The position numbers and the translations under genes were made by a program. From Datura wrightii (taxonomy: Eukaryota; Streptophyta; Magnoliopsida; Solanales; Solanaceae): DNA of 64,000 nt. The notes under the pieces are model-generated. The model did no database searches and was not told where the DNA came from. It worked only from the letters and a program-made list of their open reading frames with translations. The DNA lies in the NCBI GenBank assembly GCA_035772735.1, contig JASDFA010000003.1, forward strand, positions 128,481,001 through 128,545,000, in the 5' to 3' direction. Below are positions 55,706-64,000 of this stretch, one piece after another (the first letter of the stretch is position 1; every line of letters starts with the position of its first letter).

Positions 55706-55872
55706 GCCACACGTTAAATGACGTGGCAATCCAAGTCAAATGATGAGCCACTGAAATTATGCCACATGTTAAATGATGTGGTAATTCAAGTCAAATAAAT
55801 GAACCACTGCAATTGTGCCATGTGTCAAATAGTGTGATAATTCAAGTCAAATTAACAAACTAATAAAATCAT
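55706..55872 (+). repeat. Three tandem units of 55-56 bp
   Basis: GCCACACGTTAAATGACGTG, GCCACATGTTAAATGATGTG and GCCATGTGTCAAATAGTGTG start at 55706, 55761 and 55817, each followed by CAAGTCAAAT. The head of each unit is itself an imperfect palindrome (GCCAC...GTGGC). Confidence 0.88.
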
Positions 55873-56760
55873 GTTAAATGTATAAGTAACATGTTCTAGC
55901 CAATCAAATTGAAATTTATCACAAGTGAATATGATTGATTAGTTAAATAGACCACATCAAATCATACAGTTGCAAACACTCCTACAACTATGAATAAGGG
56001 TCCTCATAAATTACAAAAGGAGGAACTTAAGAATAAAAAGCAAGAAGAGCGCGCTGGTGGATCAAAGACCACAAATTCTCTACAAGCTACAAGTTCAAGC
56101 AATCAAATTCAAGATTGAGAATGAAAGCAAATACATAGGGGTTCAAGATCGAGTTACTTATTCGTGACAAATAATTCAAAGAAAAAGATCCAAGATCAAG
56201 CTATCCAGGCGCTTGAATCTAAGGCGCTTGAATCTAAATCAAGCTATCCAGGCGCTTGGTTTTCTTAATTTTTCACCACCATTTCTGATGGAAAGTAGCT
56301 CTTTTAGTTCAGAACTCCCATTTATATCTTCCGGATTAACCATGATATGCATGCGTTAAGTACTCAAATTATTTTTTTTTATCCGTAGTCTTCATTGGCA
56401 CCCATAATAGAATTTTAAAATATTTGTTAGCGGGCTATAACAACTTAAACCTTGACGAAATTTTCAGAATCGTTCGTTAGAGCAAGTTTACGATAAGCTA
56501 AGAGTGTATGTTGTCTTTTGCATATTTGGTTCCTAAGAACTAAGAAGGTAAAGCAAGAGTTATTCGGCAATAAATATTTTATTTTCGCATAAAATTATTC
56601 AACTATGATCACAAGTGAAATTACAATTACAATATATGAGTAAATGATACAACACAAACAATTATGTGATGACACATAATTAATTATGCTTATGGATGCA
56701 TTAAGTGTTGACCTCCAATATCTCCCCCCAAATGCATATAAATAATAATAAGAACAACCC
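55873..56760 (+). other. LTR-like leader region and AT-rich spacer, unassigned
   Basis: TATGAATAAGGGTCCTCATA (about 55989) resembles a decayed TATA box and start region of an LTR, and the following A/G-rich leader is LTR-like, but I found no partner copy or ends. ATCAAGCTATCCAGGCGCTTG recurs at 56195 and 56238 (43 bp apart). No gene. Confidence 0.35.
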
Positions 56761-56799
56761 AGAAAAAAGCATTATTATATAGGGCACAATAAGACTGCC

Positions 56800-57039
56800 T
56801 TAAACCCTCTTCCGAATAATGAAGAAGGAAAGAAGCAAAGAAATAATGCTGATGAGTGCCACCGGAGAAGAATTAATAGAAGCCAAATTAGTGGATGGAG
56901 TAGGGCCACCAGCCATGCCAGGCATATTCTGCATGTCAGGACTGCTACCAGGATCATCGCCATATTGGGCTGCCACACCAGCAAGTACAATTCCGAAACA
57001 GGCAACAAACATAGCAGCAGTTGAGAAACTTAGAGCCAT
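56800..57039 (-). CDS. Small secreted or membrane-anchored protein, arabinogalactan-peptide-like, 79 aa
   Basis: Single exon. Residues 1-25 form a signal peptide (MALSFSTAAMFVACFGIVLA, then GVAAQ with a likely cut after Ala or Gln). A short mature part contains GDDPGSSPDMQNMPGMAGGP and TPST, with SP/TP pairs that could carry hydroxyproline glycans. From about residue 59 a hydrophobic segment (VALISIISLLLSFFII) ends in RKRV. This resembles plant AG-peptides, which are GPI-anchored, but the basic tail would equally fit a single-pass membrane protein. A TATA box at 57112-57120 sits 73 bp upstream of the ATG, and no TE overlaps the gene. The start was chosen because it begins the signal peptide. 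It is the only intact gene-like ORF with its own promoter in the right half; family assignment is tentative. Confidence 0.65.
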   Translation of the reverse strand: MALSFSTAAMFVACFGIVLAGVAAQYGDDPGSSPDMQNMPGMAGGPTPSTNLASINSSPVALISIISLLLSFFIIRKRV

Positions 57040-57111
57040 TATAATCTAATCTGAATTCCAAGTGCTGTAAATTTTCTTGCTTTTGCTAAAACATTATGGC
57101 AACTTAGCTAT

Positions 57112-57120
57112 GTATTTATA
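57112..57120 (-). promoter_or_regulatory. TATA box of the small secreted-protein gene
   Basis: The minus strand reads TATAAATAC, at a spacing typical for a plant gene with a short 5' UTR. Confidence 0.6.
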
Positions 57121-57977
57121 TTGTAAAGTTATTGTTTTCAGATGGTTAGTTTTAATGTTGGACAACCTAGACGATGTTTTGTTGTCGATGTTTTTCAAGA
57201 ATTTTTTTAAACTTACATGTATATAGCTAGCTAGAAAATGATTGAACGAGAAATCCCATGTGAAATCAGAAATGTAGAAAATAGCTAGCTGTTTCTGACT
57301 AGCGGTTTTTACTTTCATATGCATTATTAGGTTGTTTAGGCGCATACACAACAAGCACTAAAATGATAAAACAACTACCAGTTTTGTATTTGAAAACCAA
57401 GGCTCCGTAGCAAATAAACAGAAGTAATATTTAGCAAGCTCTGTTATGAAACAATTAGTCTGTGTGGATTATTATTACTTTAAAAATTAATCGCCTAATA
57501 CTTTTCACTATTATGACATTAACTTTTACATCTCTATAATTTTTTCTCCATGATATATCTTTCCCTTTTATTTTCATGATTAATGTCATGGTATGGAAAT
57601 TTTTTGTATGCCTCTATGAACACTAAAAATAGAAGTATAATTCCACACACTTGAAGATACTCGAAAGAATAAGAATGTTCTCCTCTCTTGTCTCTCTTTA
57701 TTGTTTTTGCTCTCTACATTTCTTGTCTATTTTCTTGTTCAATATTACTACTTATTTTTCTCTTATTTTATAATACATTATCAAACGAATCCCTAATTTC
57801 ATCTCTAAATTAAATTTAATTTGGTTCTCCAATTGTCAAGAACAATAAGTGATAACTGAGTATATCCGGGAGTTACTAACAAGCAACAAATGAATTTTGA
57901 TCTTCACTTGTATGAAGCTTACAATGTTACTAATTTAGTTGGCCCATTTTTTGTACAGGTTGAAATTTTTGAGAAGC
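57121..57977 (+). other. AT-rich upstream region of the small gene
   Basis: No feature recognised other than possible promoter sequence for the minus-strand gene. Confidence 0.5.
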
Positions 57978-57986
57978 GAAAAAATT

Positions 57987-59549
57987 GAGTAAATTTTATG
58001 GGTGGTCATTCCGCTCATTATTAAAAAGTAACTATTCTTTATTTTGGTACACAAAAATCATTTAATTTTGTCTCATCTTTCACAAAAGTAACTTTGATAA
58101 ATTTAATTAAAACTCTACCTAAAACATGAGAGAAAAAAACAAAAATATCCCTTATGTTTGAGGATAGGTTTAAAATAATCACTTAAATATACTTTTTGAA
58201 CAATTTAGATACTTTAAACTTGCTAGATGTGAGCACATTTGATCTCCATCAAATACTTAACAAACTCTGATTGTTAAATTTTCAGAATTGTAAAAAAATA
58301 AAATTTAATATAGACTCACATTCAGACATTTGTTTTGCAATTTTTGCTTTTTTGATTTATTGTAGGATTTGGTGTACCTTGTTAGGTGTAATTTATGCTA
58401 TTTTAAGAATAATTTTAGAGACCTCTCCTTAAGTTTCGCTTCATAACATTAACCTCCCACGTCACATAAGATACCCTACTTACTTTGGTTATTTTGATTT
58501 ATTTGTAACAATTTCGTTAACATATTTATCACTAATGCAAAAATGTATACTTAAACTTATCTTTTTCTAATAATACTATTTTGTTTAATTAATTTTATAA
58601 ATATATTTTATTAGTTTCTGCCCTTTTATTTATTTTATTCACTATTACTGGTCAATAAAAATTAAAATTAAAATGAAGAGTGGTGTTTACTCTCTTCGCT
58701 GTTGGTGGACAGAAATTTTAAGATATCAATTGTATACATTCTAGTTAAAATATGGTTTACTTAAAATCAATTCTTTTATGAAATAAATGAAATATCAAGA
58801 AGTGAAACACTGTGCATAAAATTTTAAAATTTTTAACATGCTATCATTTTCAACTTTCAACAAATCTTTCAACTCTGTCCCCGACCCTGCCAAAAAATCT
58901 CCCATCCCAAACTTCTTTAAATTTGTTTTTTATAATAAGTAACTTTATATTTATTTTTAATAACTCTTATTTACTAAAGATATTATAGTTTAGGTCGCAT
59001 ATTCAATGTGTCAATAATAATGTTCATAGAAATTATTACAAAAATAATATAAAAATTATACTTATTTACTTAATAAATATACTGATAGTATGAACAAAAT
59101 AAGATTATATTAAAAAGAAAAGGAAAAATGTATATAAATTAATTAAACAAAATAGTATATTAGTAAAAGGTAAGTAAGTGAAAATATAACTATTTTATAT
59201 TGATGATAAATATTTTTTTTCTGGTTTTACTTTTTTTTTTCAATTTTCGTTAAATTTAGTAGATAGAGTTGGTTAAATATATAAAACAAAATAGGTTTTT
59301 TTAAAACCAAATAGTGGATTAAAAATGCTCAAAAAATATATTCAAGGGGCCATTTTGAACATATCCTCAAACTTAAGGGATATTTTTGTTATTTTCTATC
59401 ATATTTTAGGTAGGGTTTTAACCAAATTTTATCTAAATTACTTTTGTGAAATATGAGGCAAAGTTGAATTATTTTTGGGTAACAAAACAAAGAAAAATGA
59501 CTTTTGGGTAATAAACACAAAGCTGGATGATCACCCATGAAATTTATTC
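57987..59549. mobile_element. Mutator-like foldback element, 1563 bp, non-coding
   Basis: Perfect 9 bp target duplication GAAAAAATT (57978-57986, 59550-59558). The outer arms (57987 to about 58206, and about 59327 to 59549) are inverted copies, e.g. GTAAATTTTATGGGTGGTCA against TGATCACCCATGAAATTTAT and ACAAAAATATCCCTTA against TAAGGGATATTTTTGT. Inner arms (about 58500-58660 and 59065-59220) are also inverted, sharing ACTATTTTGTTTAATTAATT. The 9 bp duplication and long inverted ends indicate a MULE. No transposase is encoded. Confidence 0.85.
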
Positions 59550-59558
59550 GAAAAAATT

Positions 59559-60000
59559 AGGTACGAAATTTTTTTCATACAGGCAAATATTGTCAGCCAG
59601 TGACTAGCTATACCGGTGACAGCAAAATAAGTCCATATAATGATAACCCGCTCATATTTTAGTGGGTTGGGTGAGTGACTTTTTAGATAGGTAAAATTTG
59701 GGTTTAAGCCCATATTCAACTCATAGAAATATGGGTATTCATTGGTAAAATATGGGTTTGCTTAATTGGTTAAGTTTTCAACGTTTATTCACTCAAAATT
59801 CATGATATCACAAAAAAGCTATAATTTTCCTTTCTTTTTATGTTTTCTTCTCTTTATAGTTGATCATTTTGTAACTTCTTTTTTCTCAAAATACAATAAG
59901 TATTATTTCGCGTTATTCAAAAATGTATCTTCTTTTTGTTGCATACTTAAATACCAATTTCAAGAATAATAAATATATAACTGTCAAGTTGTATATCGTG
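59559..60000 (+). other. Possible left end of a decayed DNA transposon
   Basis: Rich in ATGGGTTT/TGGGTTGGG motifs (59650-59760) that face AACCCAT/ACCCATTT motifs at 61400-61550 in inverted orientation. Could be the ends of a hAT-like element around the G-rich tract. No target duplication found. Confidence 0.3.
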
Positions 60001-60975
60001 GTTAGGGTCAAAAGTCGGGTCTCGAATCTCGAGTCGGTGTTAAGAATTGATCCTGAATTTGGGGCCGAAAGTCGCGGTCAGGATCGAGGTCAGGGTCGGG
60101 TCGGGATTGGGAGTTGGGTCTCATATCACTTTTGAGATTTGGGGTCGAAAGTCGTGGACAGGATCGGGGTCAGGTCAGGTCGGGATTGGAAGTCGGGTCT
60201 TGGGTCACGAAAGGGTATTGGGATTGAGGGTCGGGGTCAAGATCGGGAGTTGAGGTCAGGGGTCAGGAATCTGATCTCGTGTCGAGATCGAGTCCCAAGT
60301 TTGGGTCGAAAGTTAAGGTCGGCTGTCGGGGTAGAGGTCAGGAGTTAAGGTCAGAGTCGGAGGCAGGGGTCGAGGTGAGAGGTTGGATTGAGTTCGAAAG
60401 TTGGAGTAAGGGGTCGGGGTTGGGGAAGGGTGCTAGGGTCACGAGTTGAGATCGGGGACCGAGGTTGGGAGTTGAGGTCGGGGTCAGGGACGGTGTTAGG
60501 CAACGGGGATTGAGGTCGAGGAAGGGTTTTGGGGTCAAGGATTGGGGTCGGGGTTGAGAGTTGAAGTGAGGGATCGGGGATCGGGGTCGAGGTTGGGGTC
60601 GGGGTCAGGATCGAGGTCGGAAGTTAAGATCGAGGGTCGGGCGTCGTGGTTGACGTCGGGGTCGGGAGTTGAGGTCGGGGGTTGGGGTCAACGTCAGGGT
60701 CGGGAGTTGAGGTCGAGGGTCGGGGATTGGGTCGAGGTTTGGGTTGGGGTATGGATTGAGGTCGGAATTTAAGGTCGGGATCATGGTTAGCATCGGGAGT
60801 TGGGGTCTCAGGTCGAGGATAAGACTTGGGTCCTGGGTCTAGGTTGATGTCGAGGTCGTCGTAAAGGTCGGGAGTCGAGATCAAGATTAGAGGTGGGTCC
60901 TAGGTCGAGGCCGTGACTTGGGTCTTGGGTCGTTGTCAAGGTCAGGGTCGATATCAGGAATCGAGAGTTGGGGCT
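60001..60975 (+). repeat. Degenerate G-rich hexamer tract (GGGTCG/GAGGTC)
   Basis: Nearly 1 kb of imperfect hexamers such as GGTCGG, GGTCGA, GGGTTG and GAGTTG. The plus strand has very many G and few C, unlike the AT-rich surroundings. Long open frames on both strands are low-complexity artefacts. Confidence 0.9.
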
Positions 60976-61601
60976 TTAAAAAATATTTTGCTAACTTTAT
61001 GTAGTAAAGTCATTATCCTTAAATTCGAGAAAGATAAGTCAATTTGCGAAAATAAAAATTCAAAATGTTTAAATTAACTAAACATGCGAAAATTGGAAAA
61101 TATTTTTCTTCATACCAAACACACTCTTATAAGTGATTTATATATATTTTAAATCATTTATTAGTATTGATATTTCTTAAAGTGCATTAAGCACATTTTA
61201 CTCCTAAGTCGCAAATTTTCTTTACTTTGAAATCTGGTGATAATATTTTTTTCCTTGTTGTTACGTACTTTTTTTATATTGTAGGCTTATAGGAAAAAAA
61301 AACTTTATGACTTTTATGATACAATAAAACTAAATAAAGTATTTTCAACATTTCTTACTTTAAAAAAATAAAGTATTTTTTGGATATTTAATTCTAAAGT
61401 AGAATAATATTTGCTCATGAAAATATGGGTAAACATGTATTTTACCCAATCTATTTTTACCCATATGAAATATGGACAGGTTGAAATATTACCCATTTTA
61501 TATTAACCCATTTTTAATCCGTCCAAATTTAACCCATCTACCCATTTGCCACCATTAGACTATACTGATAATTGGTACTAAGGATGAGTTAAAATAATAT
61601 A
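60976..61601 (+). other. AT-rich spacer and possible right transposon end
   Basis: No gene. TTTACCCATATGAAATATGG and repeated AACCCAT motifs between 61400 and 61550; see 59559-60000. Confidence 0.35.
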
Positions 61602-61606
61602 AGTTA

Positions 61607-61843
61607 TGTTATGAAATAATAAAGAAAGAACAAGAATATTGTAGAGAAAGAGAGAAGGAGAGAAGTTCTTATTTCTTTTGATTGGATGAAATACAACGAA
61701 GGAAAACCCATCTATTTATAGGGACAATTCCTCCTAACATTTTTCTCCAAAAGATAGACTTTCACTATAATATAAACACATATATCCACTATAATACAAA
61801 TACCTTTATAGACATTCACTATAATACAAATATATTTATAAGA
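61607..61843 (-). mobile_element. Solo LTR of Copia D family, 237 bp
   Basis: Aligns end to end with 44239-44465 and 47629-47862. Perfect AGTTA target duplication (61602-61606, 61844-61848). The terminal CA (plus-strand reading) is now GA. A minus-strand TATAAATAG lies at 61712-61720. Confidence 0.93.
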
Positions 61844-61848
61844 AGTTA

Positions 61849-62948
61849 GCCATATTTAAGAAATTAATATGTTCTTTAGTATACTTGTCAACCTATGTGT
61901 AAAGCTTCCATGAGATGAGTGTAGGAATATATGCAGCAGAAGTATACAAAATCATAAAATTTATATAAAAAATTATACAATATAATTAAAACGTGATTAA
62001 AATTTAATTTTTTGAATCTAAGGCATATTTCGTTCAAAGTAAAGCTATCCAGGTTTGTAGCTTTTTAAAATCAGACTAATCTTTCAGTGGACTTGTGTGC
62101 GAAAGTTAGTTTTTTTGCTTCAATAAGAGAGTACCTTCATTGGTGAAAACTCTCCCCCTTATATTCACGTGTTTTGATCTAAAGTGGAAAACGTGAGGAG
62201 TAGCGGGGGCCCAATTTTAAAAGTTTTTGTCAGCTAAATATATGTACTATTTATATATAGATTAGATGAGGAAGGACTTGTTTATGGGCCCAATATTGCA
62301 AGTTAATTTTTTTTTTTTGAATTAAATTATTCAATTCTTGTTCTTTTCATCTAAGCACATAAAGAATCATAATAAAATTCTTTATTTATATTTTTTAATA
62401 ATTTTTTTTTCTAATTTATCAAACTAAGTAATAATTTGCAATATGTTAAATTCAACTAACTTAAAAAAATTACATGTTTCATTGCTTATTATTTCAATAT
62501 CCACTCGACAGTAAATTTAAATATTGAATTGAACATTTCATTTAAGTAATATGCTTTTTACATTTTGTATTCGATCATTTTAGATAATAAATTAAAAAAA
62601 TGTAATTATCATATGTATTGATAAAATTTTTAAAGAAAACTAATATGTGATCATAGAAGATGAAAAGAAAAAAATATGATTGCTTTAATTTATGTCATGT
62701 GTACACTAAAATTAAGACAATAATTTAGTATAATAAATAGAAAAGTAGTTTCAAAAGAGATTATACAAGAGATAATATAGTACTCTCACTAAAAGGTCAA
62801 AAAGACACTAGTAATTATTAACATGATATAAATTGTAACTAAATATGATAACTTATTTTTAAAATTTTTTTGAGTCTAAATATATAATTTTCTTTAATTT
62901 TGAAGTAAATGTAAATAAAATTATGTAATTTAAGGAGATAAGATATAT
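61849..62948 (+). other. AT-rich intergenic DNA, no gene
   Basis: No coding, RNA or repeat feature supported. Confidence 0.5.
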
Positions 62949-63228
62949 CCTCCCTTCAAAATAAGTAGTATTTTTATTTTTTTTATTTTTTTTCAAAATA
63001 AGTGGTGTTTCACCTAATTAAGAAGACATTAATGATGTTCTTTCAATTTTACCCTTATTTAATTAAAAAATTATTTTATATAATCAAGATTTAAAGAGTC
63101 ACAATTTTTTCAAGATATTTGTTAAAGATAAGTTAGTAAAAATATGTCTTACTTTATATAGGAACAAGTAATTTTTTTAAGGGGTGTGCCCAAGCTAAAA
63201 ATATCGCTTATTTTTTAAATGGAGAGAG
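62949..63228. mobile_element. Stowaway-like (Tc1/mariner) MITE, about 280 bp
   Basis: Left end CCTCCCTTCAAAATAAGTAG and right end CTTATTTTTTAAATGGAGAG with AG form inverted repeats typical of Stowaway (CTCCCTCC...AATAAGT). A TA follows the right end at 63229-63230. No coding capacity. Confidence 0.72.
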
Positions 63229-63230
63229 TA

Positions 63231-64000
63231 TATATTATATGTTACTTTTCATTGTAATGTTTAAGAGAATTTATTAATTGTTTGATATTTATTGTGAAAG
63301 AAGGAAGTATATACAGAAATGAGTAAAAATATCTTTAAACTATACAAAATTGAGGAAAAAAGACCTCCATTAATAGTTTGATCCAAAATATATCCATTAT
63401 TAATTTATAATGAAAAATACTTTTTCTAATAAACATACTCTTTTAAACACATTTTCTTTCTAATAAAAATATTGCAACCCCTCATTAATTTTCAGTTAGA
63501 TGATGATAAAATTCTTTTGTTAATAAAATAAAAGATATTTTTATTTCTTAATCTTTTCTGAGTGAAAGAAGCATGAACATTTGCTAATATAATCCTTAGT
63601 TTTAAAGATAAGATGCAACAACTATAGTTCATAAAAGAAGAAAATTTATTTACATTTCTTCAAATAAAAAAATATCTTTAAAATATCTTCAAAGAGTTAT
63701 TGTTGCTCATTATTTTCATTTTAACTTTAAAATCAAAAAAATATATTAGAAATAATTATCTTACTTTAATTCAAAAAATTAAGAAATAAAAATATTTCTT
63801 ATTTTATTAGAAAAAAAGTTCTATCATTATCTAAATAAAAATTAAAAATGAGTATGATCTTATATATATGACCTATATTATTAGTTTAAAAAGTGCATGT
63901 GGTTATTCTATTTTAATTGATAAAATAAGAGTAAGAAGAGAAAAGATCACTTCTCAGTTTTTTTATTAGTTAAAATAAATTTTAAAATAAAATAAATAAG
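63231..64000 (+). other. AT-rich intergenic DNA, no gene
   Basis: Homopolymer and AT-rich sequence to the window edge; nothing recognised. Confidence 0.5.

Noticed and set aside
56775..57008. 77-codon minus-strand frame overlapping the small secreted protein
   Set aside because: Shadow frame of 56800-57039; it lacks the TATA-proximal ATG and has no sensible domain order.
60047..60884. Several overlapping open frames with PNPDP/RG-type repeats on both strands
   Set aside because: They are by-products of the G-rich hexamer tract, which lacks stops because of its composition; no start context or homology.

Overview
The window is nuclear DNA from a flowering plant, almost certainly a Solanaceae species. 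A TS/SolS-type SINE tail, an AT-rich background, chromovirus LTRs with methionine-tRNA primer sites and a GT-AG spliced plant gene all point there; a large pepper-like genome fits best, but the species cannot be fixed from sequence alone. Most of the window is transposable elements, many nested and broken. I can support only two host genes: the 3' end of an IAA-amino acid hydrolase (ILR1-like) gene at 20920-21815 and a small secreted or membrane-anchored protein gene at 56800-57039 on the minus strand. I see no bacterial, phage or CRISPR features.

Layout. 1-4500: 3' part of an Athila-type Ty3/Gypsy element. It was inserted into the 5' LTR of a Tekay/Del chromovirus (4501-13067). The chromovirus sits in a SINE fragment (13068-13206), which abuts a 5' Copia remnant on the minus strand (to 15725). 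15887-20835: a complete but dead Copia element with TA...TA termini, a TAACC/TGACC target duplication and a host intron on both sides. 20920-21815: two ILR1-like exons. 22062-27224: a Copia 5' end plus an Athila LTR, present twice in tandem order, with a plastid 23S rRNA fragment inside one LTR. 27225-39442: a 180-192 bp satellite split by an 11 kb Gypsy element (target duplication AAAAT), whose own 5' LTR carries a solo LTR (duplication CATAT). 39821-42480: pseudogene of a plant-mobile-domain protein, then a hAT-type MITE. 44239-47862: a short Copia element (duplication ATATC) sitting on the 5' end of a Helitron that ends at 50428. 50453-51341: minisatellites. 51374-54577: a 3.2 kb solo LTR (duplication AAAGA). 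55476-55872: tandem duplications. 56800-57039: the small gene. 57987-59549: a Mutator-like foldback element (9 bp duplication). 60001-60975: a strand-biased G-rich hexamer tract. 61607-61843: a solo Copia LTR (duplication AGTTA). 62949-63228: a Stowaway-like MITE.

How it fits together. Element boundaries were set from paired LTRs, primer sites, polypurine tracts and matching target duplications read directly from the sequence. Every retroelement coding region is disabled, often by changes that look like C-to-T at CAG, CAA or CGA codons, as expected for methylated DNA. The nearly 21 kb left of the ILR1-like exons is either one giant TE-filled intron or the scar of a 5' truncated gene. The most interesting signals are palindrome clusters just upstream of the TATA box in several LTR families, a short reading frame conserved in three LTR leaders, the plastid rRNA insert, the duplicated composite block and the foldback element.
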